In this document: positions 17,691 through 28,025 of the stretch, one piece after another
Position numbering within the stretch: position 1 is the first letter of the stretch
How the letters are laid out: each line of letters opens with the position of its first letter
Assembly: GCA_903828695.1 (NCBI GenBank)
Contig: CAIKNE010000005.1
Span: 1 to 44,279 of the forward strand
DNA: 44,279 bases
Direction: 5' to 3'
Origin: an uncultured Burkholderiales bacterium
GTDB lineage: Bacteria > Pseudomonadota > Gammaproteobacteria > Burkholderiales > Burkholderiaceae_C
Program-made: the position numbers and the translations under genes
The notes under the pieces: model-generated
The model's database searches: none
What the model was told of the DNA's origin: nothing
Seen by the model: the letters and a program-made list of their open reading frames with translations, nothing else

Positions 17691-18575
17691 ATGACTGATA
17701 TTTTTGGAATACCTGTTCAAGTCATATTGGGTCAACTATTGTTGGGACTGGTGAATGGCTCTTTTTATGCCATGCTGAGCCTAGGACTGGCAGTTATATT
17801 TGGACTCCTAGGAGTTGTTAATTTTGCGCACGGCGCTTTCTACATGTTGGGTGCCTATGCAACTTGGGTTCTTCTAGACGTATTCGGACTGGGTTATTGG
17901 TGGGCGTTACTTTTGTCCCCATTGGCCATTGGACTTATTGGGATCATCTTAGAACGGTTATTTTTAAGGCATCTTTATAAAGTTGATCCGCTCTACGGTT
18001 TGCTTTTAACGTTCGGTCTTTCCTTAATTGCTGAGGGAGTGCTTAGAGAGGTCTTCGGCTCCTCTGGACAAACCTACCCTGTGCCCGAACTCTTACAAGG
18101 GACTATGGATGTAGGCTTTATGAATTTACCCATTTACAGAGTGTGGGTGATTGTCTCCTCCCTAACCATTTGCTTTTTCACTTGGTACCTGATTGAGCGG
18201 ACTCGGTTGGGAGCAACTTTGCGAGCAGCAACAGAGAACCCCAAACTCGTTCAAGCATTTGGTATCAACGTGCCTATCATCGTGATGTTTACCTACGCAG
18301 GTGGTGTTGCATTGGCCGCGCTTGCTGGAGTGCTCTCGGCTCCTGTGATCCAAGTTTCCCCACTGATGGGCTCGTCACTAGTCATTGTGGTTTTTGCTGT
18401 GGTCGTTATTGGTGGCATGGGCTCCATCATGGGCTCTATTTTGAGCGGAGTGGGCTTAGGGATCATCGAAGGATTCACCAAGGTTTTATACCCAGAGGCA
18501 TCTAATATCGTTGTTTTCCTTATTATGGCAATTGTTTTGTGCTGGCGTCCTGCTGGTTTATTTGGTAAAGAGTAG
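17691..18575 (+). CDS. livH: HAAT ABC transporter permease, LivH type (system B)
   Basis: An inner-membrane permease of 294 residues with about eight hydrophobic helices. It carries LLLGLVNGSFYAMLSLGLAV and GVVNFAHGAFYMLGAYATW, the classic LivH N-terminal blocks, the ATPase-contact loop LRAATENPKLVQAFGIN, and the C-terminal WRPAGLFGKE. It follows the binding protein by 53 bases and is three bases upstream of livM, so the permease pair is co-expressed. Confidence 0.94.
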   Translation: MTDIFGIPVQVILGQLLLGLVNGSFYAMLSLGLAVIFGLLGVVNFAHGAFYMLGAYATWVLLDVFGLGYWWALLLSPLAIGLIGIILERLFLRHLYKVDPLYGLLLTFGLSLIAEGVLREVFGSSGQTYPVPELLQGTMDVGFMNLPIYRVWVIVSSLTICFFTWYLIERTRLGATLRAATENPKLVQAFGINVPIIVMFTYAGGVALAALAGVLSAPVIQVSPLMGSSLVIVVFAVVVIGGMGSIMGSILSGVGLGIIEGFTKVLYPEASNIVVFLIMAIVLCWRPAGLFGKE

Positions 18576-18578
18576 AAA

Positions 18579-19526
18579 ATGCAAATCTCACGTACCAATA
18601 TTTTTTATGTCCTCTTGTTGTTGTTAGCCTTGCTAGCACCCTGGGTAGGTGTGTATCCGATCTTTCTTATGACCATCATTTGCTATGCAATATTTGCATG
18701 TGCATTTAACTTGATGCTGGGTTACTCTGGAATGCTTTCATTTGGTCATGCGGCCTATTTTGGCGTGTCCTCATACGTTACCGCTTGGTTACTGACTGCA
18801 AATGCTTGGTCTACAGCTGGGGCATTACTGGTCGGAGCCCTTGCATCAACCTTATTAGGTCTTCTCATTGGTCTAATTGCCATTAGGCGCTCAGGTATTT
18901 ATTTTGCAATGATCACCTTAGCTCTTGCGCAATTGGTTTACTTTGTCTGTTTACAAGCTCCCTTTACGGGCGGTGAAAACGGTATACAAGGTGTTCCCCG
19001 TGGTGATCTCTTTGGGTTGATATCCTTGACAGATGACCTATCAATGTATTATTTCGTTGTGATTGTGTTTGTATTGATATTCCTATTGATCCAACGCATT
19101 GTTCACTCACCTTTTGGTCAGATTTTGAAAGCGATTCGGGAAAATGAACCGCGCGCTGAATCTTTGGGATATTTCGCAGACCATCAAAAATTGCTTGTCT
19201 TCGTGCTCTCCAGCACTTTGGCTGGCCTTGCAGGTTCCCTTAAAACACTAGTACTTGGGTTTGCAACGCTCTCCGATGTACTTCAATCAACTTCGGGTGA
19301 GGTTATTTTGATGACCATGTTGGGGGGAGCAGGAACATTTTTTGGCCCTGTCCTTGGCTCCGCAATTGTGGTGGCGCTTCAAAACCTACTGTCTGATAGA
19401 GTTGGCTCATGGGTCACTGTGATCATTGGTGCTATATTTGTCATTTGCGTGATGGCGTTTAGACGTGGTATTGTTGGAGAGTGGTTGGCCTATCAAGACA
19501 GGAAAAGAAGCACCTCAGCAACCTAG
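18579..19526 (+). CDS. livM: HAAT ABC transporter permease, LivM type (system B)
   Basis: The second inner-membrane permease of system B, 315 residues with about eight to ten hydrophobic helices. LivM marks include NLMLGYSGMLSFGHAAYFGV, the ATPase-contact loop KAIRENEPRAESLGYF, and GAGTFFGPVLGSAIVVALQN. It completes the set LivG-LivF-binding protein-LivH-LivM. Unlike system A, the permease is not fused to an ATPase. The stop codon at 19524-19526 lies inside the first copy of a nine-base tandem repeat. Confidence 0.94.
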   Translation: MQISRTNIFYVLLLLLALLAPWVGVYPIFLMTIICYAIFACAFNLMLGYSGMLSFGHAAYFGVSSYVTAWLLTANAWSTAGALLVGALASTLLGLLIGLIAIRRSGIYFAMITLALAQLVYFVCLQAPFTGGENGIQGVPRGDLFGLISLTDDLSMYYFVVIVFVLIFLLIQRIVHSPFGQILKAIRENEPRAESLGYFADHQKLLVFVLSSTLAGLAGSLKTLVLGFATLSDVLQSTSGEVILMTMLGGAGTFFGPVLGSAIVVALQNLLSDRVGSWVTVIIGAIFVICVMAFRRGIVGEWLAYQDRKRSTSAT

Positions 19527-19545
19527 TCAACCTGGTCAACCTAGT
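19519..19545. repeat. 9-bp tandem repeat over the livM stop codon
   Basis: Three head-to-tail copies: CAACCTAGT, CAACCTGGT, CAACCTAGT. The first contains the TAG stop of livM. The copies differ by one base, as expected of a slipped-strand duplication. Confidence 0.85.
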
Positions 19546-19554
19546 ACCAAAGCT

Positions 19555-19604
19555 ACAGCATCTCAACCCTAGTTGATGACCGAAGCCAAGATCATCAATG
19601 CTGT
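19555..19604. repeat. Inverted repeats between convergent genes
   Basis: An inner pair TTGATGA (19573-19579) and TCATCAA (19592-19598), with a 12-base loop, is nested inside ACAGCA (19555-19560) and TGCTGT (19599-19604), with an unpaired bulge on one side. This lies between the convergent livM and histidine kinase genes. It may act as a weak bidirectional terminator, although there is no U tract. Confidence 0.4.
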
Positions 19605-19634
19605 CTTGACCATACAGCTATCCCTGTGCTTATG

Positions 19635-21029
19635 TTAGAGCGGCAGTTTCACTGTAACCTGAGTGCCCTCGACCTCGGGTCTGACTTGTATGCTCAGGGT
19701 GCCGCCTAATAGTGAACAAGTTTTTTGAGCGATAGGTAAGCCCAACCCCACACCGTGTTGGGAGTGGTCCTGTCCGCGCCAAAATGGGGTGAGCATTTTT
19801 TCAATATCACCAGCCCAAACACCTTCTCCGCTATCACGAACTTTAAAAAGAACACTCTGCTCATGCAAGTTGAGCTCAAAGTTTACGGTCATTCCGCCGT
19901 AGTTAAAGGCGTTATCAATTAAATTCGTTAATATTTCTTTGAGCAAAGTTGCATTGGTTTTGAATTGAATTTCGCCAAGAGCAATGGGATCTAGGGTTAA
20001 ATTAAATTCCTTAGAACTTTTGCTAAAAATTGGCTCCCATTGGTTTTTGATGTCGTTAACAAAAGATCCTAGTTCTATTGCAGACATTTCTATGCTGTTG
20101 ACGCCCTCGGATCTGGCAAGCGTCAGTAATTGTTTAACCAATTGAGTCACCCGGGCTGAAGCCTTACTAAGTTCACTAAGTACCTCTTGATCAGGGGGGG
20201 CGCTTGGACTTGCTTGAGTGGTTCGCATCAAATCGTCAACCAAGAGCTTGATACCGGCCAAGGGGGTCCTGAGTTGATGTGCTGCGTCGGAGATAAATCT
20301 TCTTTCGTGTGCGATTGCCTCTTGCAAGCGCTGCAATAAATCGTTGATATGGCTAATCAGCCCCCTCAGCTCAACGGGGACTTGAGATAAGGGAATAGCT
20401 GAAAGATCATCTATGCCGCGCAGGGATACGGCGTTATTGATTGCATTGGCCGGAGCAAGACCGTAGCGAATCCCTGCAAACAGCAACGGAACAATAAAAA
20501 CAGCCAATCCGATTGCGGGTAGAAAAATAGCTGCAGCTAACTCTTTTGAGATTTGATTTCTTTTTGCCTGCGATTCACCAACAACGACCCAAGCGTAGCC
20601 GCGACTTTGTTTGTTCTCCATTCTGATCGCAACCACGCGAAGGCTACCGTTGTCTGTATCGGAATCAAAAAATAGGGGGACACCGGCTTTTTGTTGATCA
20701 GCGCTTGGGGGCAGGGTGAGGAGTGCGTTACCGATTAGTTTTTTACCGTTCTGATTGATCACCATGAATCTGGACGGGGAGAGTGAATCGAAAATCAAAT
20801 AATCCGCTGTGTGTGTATCTGCCGCAAACACGGGGCCCAGGGGATCCCAGTCCAGTTGTGTAGCAAGAGCTAAGGCATCATCCTTTAATATCCTGTCAAA
20901 GGAGATTTGAGCAGAGCGACCCGCTAGCCAAAAAGCTACCAAAGTTGCTGCAAGTGCTGATGCAACCCACAGCCAAATGAAGGTGAGTACAAGATTTCTT
21001 CGAAGGCTCTCGGGTTGGAAGATATTCAT
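19635..21029 (-). CDS. Sensor histidine kinase, TctE-like
   Basis: A membrane sensor kinase of 464 residues. A first membrane helix at about 14-37 and a second at about 166-187 enclose a small periplasmic sensor domain. A HAMP-like linker follows, then the HisKA box with phospho-acceptor His251 in DAAHQLRTPLAG. The ATPase domain has the N box around Asn373 (NLIDNAFNYGG), G1 DSGEG at 399-403 and G2 GVGLGLP from 426. The H-box wording and size are those of the TctE/QseC group, which often senses carboxylates and controls TTT uptake. Its start overlaps the upstream regulator gene by four bases (ATGA). The neighbouring uptake genes are HAAT rather than TTT, so the stimulus is open. Confidence 0.92.
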   Translation of the reverse strand: MNIFQPESLRRNLVLTFIWLWVASALAATLVAFWLAGRSAQISFDRILKDDALALATQLDWDPLGPVFAADTHTADYLIFDSLSPSRFMVINQNGKKLIGNALLTLPPSADQQKAGVPLFFDSDTDNGSLRVVAIRMENKQSRGYAWVVVGESQAKRNQISKELAAAIFLPAIGLAVFIVPLLFAGIRYGLAPANAINNAVSLRGIDDLSAIPLSQVPVELRGLISHINDLLQRLQEAIAHERRFISDAAHQLRTPLAGIKLLVDDLMRTTQASPSAPPDQEVLSELSKASARVTQLVKQLLTLARSEGVNSIEMSAIELGSFVNDIKNQWEPIFSKSSKEFNLTLDPIALGEIQFKTNATLLKEILTNLIDNAFNYGGMTVNFELNLHEQSVLFKVRDSGEGVWAGDIEKMLTPFWRGQDHSQHGVGLGLPIAQKTCSLLGGTLSIQVRPEVEGTQVTVKLPL

Positions 21030-21694
21030 GATGATTCCTCCAGCGCGTAGCCCGTTCCTCGAACGGTGGTAATTGCAACCCCCTTATTGGCGAGCTTACG
21101 TCTTAACTTGAGGATATAAATTTCGACAGCATTGGCTGTAAAGTTTGTGTCCCAACTAGACATTGCAGAAACGATCCTGCCCTTTGGAACTGCTTGCCCA
21201 CAAGCGCCCATCAAAAGCTCAAGCAGTGTTGCCTCTCGGGGGGTTACTAGGATGCGCTGCTCGTTGTGAAATAGTTCACGACTCTCAGTGTTAAACGCGA
21301 GTTCACCCAACCGAAGTATTGGGTTCATATTTCCCGTTCTTCTTCTGACGATGGCACGAATTCTGGCTATCAGCTCAGGAGGCTCAAAGGGCTTTGTTAA
21401 GTAGTCATCGCCGCCGCTGTTGAGGCCTAAAATCCTGTCTTGCAATTCATCTCGTGCTGTAAGTATCAAGACAGCGTGTTTGAGTCCTTTAGAGCGCCAT
21501 TGTTTTAGGACTGAGATGCCGTCCATCTTTGGAAGGCTTAAGTCTAAAACAGCGATATCATAGGATTCAGTCAGCGTAGCCGATAAGGCAAGGTCTCCGT
21601 TCTCAACCGTATCGACTTGCCAGCCCTCGGCCAATAGGGTGCGTTTCAGGCCAAGCCTTAGGGCGGAGTCATCTTCAACTATCAGTACGCGCAT
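21026..21694 (-). CDS. OmpR-family response regulator, TctD-like
   Basis: A 222-residue response regulator. The receiver domain has the acidic pair in VEDDS (residues 6-9), the phospho-acceptor Asp51 in VLDLSLPKMDG and Lys101 in YLTKPFEPPEL. The C-terminal half is an OmpR/PhoB winged helix (VTPREATLLELLMG, then VEIYILKLRRKL and TVRGTGYAL). It is the first gene of a two-gene operon with the histidine kinase, overlapping it by four bases. It starts only 38 bases from the divergent CorA-type gene, which it could therefore regulate. Confidence 0.93.
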   Translation of the reverse strand: MRVLIVEDDSALRLGLKRTLLAEGWQVDTVENGDLALSATLTESYDIAVLDLSLPKMDGISVLKQWRSKGLKHAVLILTARDELQDRILGLNSGGDDYLTKPFEPPELIARIRAIVRRRTGNMNPILRLGELAFNTESRELFHNEQRILVTPREATLLELLMGACGQAVPKGRIVSAMSSWDTNFTANAVEIYILKLRRKLANKGVAITTVRGTGYALEESS

Positions 21695-21732
21695 GTTATA
21701 AAGGTTTCACAGAGATTGTGTAAGATGTCAAG

Positions 21733-22842
21733 ATGAGAGTATTTAAGATAACACAAAATTCGGTCCAAGAAAGTGACGTTCTTCCTGAGTCCCTGCCCGC
21801 TGAGGGGTACTTGTGGATGGCATTTGCCAGGCGTGAGTTTGAGGTACTGCAACAGTCGGTTCAAGAAACGCTTGAGCGATTGTGTCAGGTGCAGATTGTA
21901 GATCTTCATATCACCGATATGTTGAATAATCAATTGCCCTCGCATTTTGACTTCTCCTCGGATTACGATTTACTTGTTTTTAGACGCCTTGCCTCAGGGC
22001 AAACCGAAACGGATCTAAGTGATCCTGGGGCGGTCTTGCATACCCCGAGCCAAAGGGGCGGTCCCTCTGTTTTGCGTAAGATCGATACCAGTCCAATCGC
22101 ATTTTTGGTGATGTCTGGAATTTTGATTACGGTTCATCCAACCGATTGCTCTGTTCGGGATAGCTTTGCAACTCGACTCATTAATTCAGTACAGACTGTC
22201 TCCCCCAGTGCTGGGTCCCCTGTCAACAGATTGCCTCATAATCCCTCTGATTTAATGCTTCGCATTGTCAGTCAGATGGTGGATGGATATTTGAATTTGA
22301 GGCGAGAGTTGACGAGAGAGTTGGATCACTGGCAAAGTGAATTATTAAATCCAAGAACTCGCTTCAAAAATTGGAGTACGCTATTGGATGCAAGGTTATC
22401 ACTGCATATGCTGGACGAAATTAGCGAAGACCAACGTTCCGCTATTCAAGACTGGATTGACTCTTTAAACACCTCGGGTAAGGAGTTTGAGAGTACCCCA
22501 AAGGAGTTAGAACTCTTAAAGCTAAGAAGTAGGGATGTGTTAGAGCACATTGAACGTGTCGTGCATCATGTAAGGCGATTAGAGCAAAGTGCAGAGACAG
22601 CTGTCGAGATGCACTTTAATGCGCAAAGTAACCGAACCAACGACATTATGAGAACGCTGACGGTGCTAACGGCAATCTTTTTGCCCCTTAACTTGATCAC
22701 CGGTTTTTTTGGTATGAACTTTGAGAACTTTCCCTACATTCATTCTGAAAATGGTCTATTTTGGACGATCGCGATTATGGGGATTATTAGCCTTGGCTCA
22801 GTGGTATTCTTTTGGCGAAGAAAGTACTTGGGAGATCACTGA
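21733..22842 (+). CDS. CorA/ZntB-type divalent metal transporter
   Basis: An inner-membrane metal-ion transporter of the CorA superfamily, 369 residues. A large cytoplasmic domain rich in charged helices (including HIERVVHHVRRLEQSAETAVEMH) leads to two C-terminal membrane helices. The first ends in the selectivity signature GMN at residues 327-329, followed by FENFP; the second spans about 343-362 and ends in WRRKYL. The GMNFENFP wording is typical of ZntB-like and proteobacterial CorA proteins, so Zn2+ or Mg2+ are both possible. The gene is divergent from the TctDE-like two-component operon with only 38 bases between start codons. Confidence 0.9.
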   Translation: MRVFKITQNSVQESDVLPESLPAEGYLWMAFARREFEVLQQSVQETLERLCQVQIVDLHITDMLNNQLPSHFDFSSDYDLLVFRRLASGQTETDLSDPGAVLHTPSQRGGPSVLRKIDTSPIAFLVMSGILITVHPTDCSVRDSFATRLINSVQTVSPSAGSPVNRLPHNPSDLMLRIVSQMVDGYLNLRRELTRELDHWQSELLNPRTRFKNWSTLLDARLSLHMLDEISEDQRSAIQDWIDSLNTSGKEFESTPKELELLKLRSRDVLEHIERVVHHVRRLEQSAETAVEMHFNAQSNRTNDIMRTLTVLTAIFLPLNLITGFFGMNFENFPYIHSENGLFWTIAIMGIISLGSVVFFWRRKYLGDH

Positions 22843-22925
22843 GGGTTGACGGCTAAAAGTGCCCCCCAACGAGTAGGGGACACGGCTCGGTTGAACTACT
22901 GAGGACCTTAGAGTTGCTCGGTAGA

Positions 22926-23261
22926 TTACTGGCCCAGGCTCCAGATCTGTGTTGATCTGGCGCCACTTCGACAATAGGCAAGCACTGGGCCCTTTGCATG
23001 TTCAATAACCTGTGCGAATTCTTTGACCAATCCTTCTGTGAGTTGTCCACTTGTAAAGGGTATGCTGTGAAATTCTAAGCCTAGTTTCTCGGCCTGTGCC
23101 TTAACTTCTAGGGAGCTAGGTTGATCAGGGCCGCCTTCACCGTCAGGGCGGTTGCAAATAATGGTTTTGTAACCAAGTGCTTTGATTTCTTCTAAATCGG
23201 ATATTTCTATTTGAGGGGCAGTTGCGAAAGTAGGAGTATGGGTGGTAATTTGAGCGCTCAT
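22926..23261 (-). CDS. DUF442 / beta-lactamase hydrolase-like phosphatase domain protein
   Basis: A 111-residue protein of the DUF442 family (PF04273, TIGR01244). It has the dual-specificity-phosphatase-like N-terminal block LEEIKALGYKTIICNRPDGE and a catalytic loop CRSGARS with Cys97 and Arg102. The loop is like that of the phosphatase/rhodanese superfamily. In other bacteria the domain stands alone or is fused to sulfide-metabolism hydrolases (Blh, persulfide dioxygenase-like); sulfur transfer or phosphatase activity is possible. The gene is isolated between the CorA-type and channel genes and is 61 bases downstream of the channel on the same strand. Confidence 0.85.
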   Translation of the reverse strand: MSAQITTHTPTFATAPQIEISDLEEIKALGYKTIICNRPDGEGGPDQPSSLEVKAQAEKLGLEFHSIPFTSGQLTEGLVKEFAQVIEHAKGPVLAYCRSGARSTQIWSLGQ

Positions 23262-23321
23262 GGGGTTTGGAGGTATTCGTAATTAAGAGAATTTAGGGAT
23301 GTTAAAGGTGACTGATTGGCT

Positions 23322-24971
23322 CTACGTCTTTAAAAACTGAGGTGAGCCTTGGATCTGCTTCCAAAGCTCTGCTTCGCTGGGGCTTAAAAGCTCGGTGAGT
23401 TTTTGCATTGTCTCCGCTGGCTGGTGTTGAATTAAGATACCCAGTTGACGAATTCTTGATAATTTTTTAACGTAATGCTCAAGTGCCTGATCGGTGTTGT
23501 TTGCGATTTGACGAAGTGGTTGAGGAATTAGATTCTCAGACATATTGAATTCGTATAAAACTTTGTCAATGACGCCTTTAAGTTGCTCGGGCGAGAGGTT
23601 CAGACGCTTGCCCTCATTGATTACAAACTCGTTCTTAAGGTCAATAGGCAGGCCTTGTTTGAGTCTGTTGTAAAGAGCTATGCCAAGGTTGTTTTTGTCT
23701 GAATGTAGCTCATCTGAGAAAGATGATGCAAGCAAAGCCGATGGTATTGCAAATATGCCGACCCCAATGACCGCCATCAAAATAGTCATGATTCGCCCAA
23801 TTGGCGTGACGGGTGTTAGGTCCCCATATCCAACTGAGCTTAGGGTGACGACGGCCCAGTAAACGGCGCTGGGAATGTTCTCGTATTTGTCGGGCTGACT
23901 GTCGTGCTCCATTAAATAAGCCAAGCTAGCCGCTAGCACGACCATCAACATCATGACAAAAAGAGCGGCCGCCAAAATGGGAGTTTCTCGCGTAAATACG
24001 CGCTTGAGCACTGCGGTGGAGTTGTTTTGCTTTGTGATCTTCAACAGCCTCATCAGCCTAAAAACCCGCAGGAAACGAAGATCGAATAAGTGGTGCAAGA
24101 AAAGTTCTAAGAAAAAGGGTGCGATCGCTAGGAGATCGATAATTGATGAAAATTTAAGTGAGTGCTTGACTCGACCTGAAAACCATTTCTTAAATACTGG
24201 ATCCTCAACGCATGTATACAGCTTGAGAAAGTACTCGACCGTAAATAAACCAACTGCAATTGAATCAATAATCAGAAACTGAGTGCTCAGCACATAGTGA
24301 ATAGATTCAACAGACTCAAAGACTACTGCAATCACTGAGATAACCACCCACCAGGCAATTAGACTCTCAAACATGTCGTGTATTGCACCGCCGTATTCGC
24401 TGGGAAAAACTATTGAATACATTTTTTGGCGAAAAGTTCGCTTTGCATTGAGCGCCATGAACTCATGATAAGCAGGGATCAGTACTCTAAAGAGCTTGAG
24501 CATCCTGAGTAACCTGAGGAATCTGAGTACTCTCAGGTCTATGGGTAGGAATGCTTGAAAATAAAACGGCGCAACAGCTAAGAAATCAATAACGGCAAAG
24601 GGACTTAATACATAAGCCCCGCGTGCTGACCATTTGTTTTTGAATTCTTTGTCCTCGGGTGCAAGGTACAAACGCATCAGATATTCTATGGTGAAGACAA
24701 TGACAGAGAAAACATCAAAGACATGAAAGAGTTGTTCGTGCGCTTGAAAAATGGCCGGTATGCGCTCCACCACTAATGCAAAGAGATTGATGATGATCAG
24801 AAAACTAATCCAACCGTCAACTTGTTGATGCTTGTTGCCTTCCACTTCTGGATCAAGTAAGAAGGTATAGATTTTTTGTCGAACCGTTTGACAACGACCC
24901 AAAGCCTCCCCCAAAGCCAGGGGCGTTGACGGAGTTGTTTGAAGGCTAGAGGAATTCAGAGCAGAACTCAT
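23322..24971 (-). CDS. K+ channel-like protein with two voltage-sensor domains and one pore
   Basis: An inner-membrane voltage-gated cation channel homologue. Residue numbers below count from the in-frame TTG at 25034; the ATG at 24971 is residue 22 and the likelier start (549 residues). The first voltage sensor has S1 at about 73-92, S2 102-122, S3 140-158 and S4 with Arg168, 171, 174, 177, Lys180 and Arg183 at three-residue spacing. A linker leads directly to a second sensor: S1 224-240, S2 253-272, S3 294-312 and S4 with Arg320, 323, 326, 329, Lys332 and 335. Only then comes a pore: S5 351-375, the K+ filter SVGYGD at 400-405 and S6 413-437. About 130 cytosolic residues follow. The first sensor lacks a pore. 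No ribosome-binding site is clear at either start. Confidence 0.9.
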   Translation of the reverse strand: MSSALNSSSLQTTPSTPLALGEALGRCQTVRQKIYTFLLDPEVEGNKHQQVDGWISFLIIINLFALVVERIPAIFQAHEQLFHVFDVFSVIVFTIEYLMRLYLAPEDKEFKNKWSARGAYVLSPFAVIDFLAVAPFYFQAFLPIDLRVLRFLRLLRMLKLFRVLIPAYHEFMALNAKRTFRQKMYSIVFPSEYGGAIHDMFESLIAWWVVISVIAVVFESVESIHYVLSTQFLIIDSIAVGLFTVEYFLKLYTCVEDPVFKKWFSGRVKHSLKFSSIIDLLAIAPFFLELFLHHLFDLRFLRVFRLMRLLKITKQNNSTAVLKRVFTRETPILAAALFVMMLMVVLAASLAYLMEHDSQPDKYENIPSAVYWAVVTLSSVGYGDLTPVTPIGRIMTILMAVIGVGIFAIPSALLASSFSDELHSDKNNLGIALYNRLKQGLPIDLKNEFVINEGKRLNLSPEQLKGVIDKVLYEFNMSENLIPQPLRQIANNTDQALEHYVKKLSRIRQLGILIQHQPAETMQKLTELLSPSEAELWKQIQGSPQFLKT

Positions 24972-25283
24972 TATCAAAGGGGAGAGTGGTGATGTTTTAA
25001 AAGTGCTGAGTCCAAACCAAGAAACGTCCACCAATCAGCAAATGTTTCGATGTTGAGGTCAGTTTTACGCGTACCTTTATCTACCCAATATTTTCACATA
25101 TCTTTAAGCGATTCTTAAGGTTATTACAGCCCAATTCATGGGGATGGGTAGACTATTTGCGTTGGCTATAGAGTAGGCATTTTTAGAATTAACTTAATTA
25201 ATCCCTTAGTATTCATATTGTGTGATGGAGCGACTTTATGGATACGTCTGAGTGCGATTCCTATCAAACAACTACAATGGTCA
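24972..25283. other. Gene-free stretch upstream of the thiC riboswitch
   Basis: It holds the leader of the channel gene (minus strand) and, further right, the promoter region of the thiC transcript. It is AT-rich around 25180-25220. I see no convincing gene, tRNA or repeat, and could not place a confident -35/-10 pair. Confidence 0.5.
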
Positions 25284-25373
25284 GACACTCCGGGGTGTAC
25301 GCATAGTGCGTGCTGAGATGGACATACCAAACCCGAAAACTTGATCCGGTTCACACCGGCGTAAGGAGAGGTC
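25284..25373 (+). ncRNA. TPP riboswitch (THI element)
   Basis: The thi-box landmarks occur in order: ACACTCCGGGGTGTACGC (helix P2 side), the conserved CTGAGATGG near 25313, then AACTTGATCCGGTTCACACC (25338-25357) and GGCGTAAGGAGAG closing the aptamer. The CUGAGA and GAUCCGGUU elements form the pyrimidine- and pyrophosphate-binding sites. It lies about 90 bases before thiC, the commonest TPP-riboswitch target in proteobacteria, and should shut off thiC when thiamine pyrophosphate is abundant. Confidence 0.95.
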
Positions 25374-27354
<1,981 letters not shown>

Positions 27355-27382
27355 ACGCAGATCTTTAGGCAGGGGGCAATTA

Positions 27383-27418
27383 ACAAGGGCTAAATTTTGG
27401 ATTTAGCCCTTGTATTTG
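27383..27418 (+). terminator. Probable terminator after thiC
   Basis: ACAAGGGCTAAAT at 27383-27395 pairs perfectly with ATTTAGCCCTTGT at 27401-27413, giving a 13-bp stem with a five-base loop 29 bases after the thiC stop. The tail is TATTTGCC, a weak U tract, so termination may be inefficient or factor-aided. Confidence 0.65.
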
Positions 27419-27758
27419 CCACTTTTTAACTTATATTTATCATTAAACTGCTGATTTAGTTGCTATATGCCCCAAATACTGGCATAGTAACGGCTTCGAT
27501 ATTCAAGTCGTGTTGTTGTTGTTCGGTTGACCTGTGCTTAACCCACTGCTGGTAAATTAATTTTACCGGCCTTTTGTGGACCAAGTTATCTCCCTCTCAC
27601 CATCTTTGCCCTCTTGAGCTTCGCCCACGGGGGGATCGGTCCAAAGAACTTCCTCCCCTATTTTTTTCAGCAAGCATTATTGCGGTTTGCAATTTGCAAA
27701 TCATTTACAGGATCTGGTCAAGATGGAATAAGTCCTCTTGGCCCCAAAGGAGCGGGAT
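27419..27758. other. Gene-free stretch, thiC to infA
   Basis: About 340 bases without a convincing gene; the short overlapping frames from about 27574 are Cys/Leu/Pro-rich and lack start signals. It holds two small symmetric elements: GGTAAA-N5-TTTACC at 27551-27567, followed by a weak T run, and the 15-base palindrome TTTGCAATTTGCAAA at 27686-27700. The infA promoter must lie here. The palindrome, about 60 bases before the infA start, could be an operator. Confidence 0.45.
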
Positions 27759-28025
27759 ATGGCAAAAGAAGAAATGTTGGAGATGAACGGAGTGGTTAAC
27801 GAAGTTTTGCCTGACTCTAGGTACCGTGTGATGTTAGATAACGGTCATGGACTAATTGCTTATACAGCGGGCAAGATGAGAATGCACCACATTAGAATTT
27901 TGGCCGGCGATAAAGTAACCCTTGAGCTCTCTCCCTACGATATGACGAAGGGTCGTATTACATTTAGACACATTGCCGGTAAGGGACCCTCGTCTGGGCA
28001 TGCGCCAAAGCGAAAAACTTATTAA
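27759..28025 (+). CDS. infA: Translation initiation factor IF-1 (long form)
   Basis: IF-1 binds the ribosomal A site of the 30S subunit during initiation. This 88-residue protein has the S1/OB-fold blocks [23 protein letters not shown]-like [16 protein letters not shown] and [11 protein letters not shown] typical of IF-1. Beyond the usual end near residue 72 it carries a basic tail ([15 protein letters not shown]). ATG 27759 has AGGAG six bases upstream; the extra residues from TTG 27738 are not used by the family. Betaproteobacteria often carry two infA genes, a 72-residue one among ribosomal-protein genes and a longer one like this. It is followed, with a one-base overlap, by a methyltransferase gene. 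Confidence 0.93.
   Translation: MAKEEMLEMNGVVNEVLPDSRYRVMLDNGHGLIAYTAGKMRMHHIRILAGDKVTLELSPYDMTKGRITFRHIAGKGPSSGHAPKRKTY

Noticed and set aside
27574-27799. Two overlapping plus-strand frames between thiC and infA
   Set aside because: They run into infA in wrong frames, have Cys/Trp/Leu-rich sequence and no start signals.
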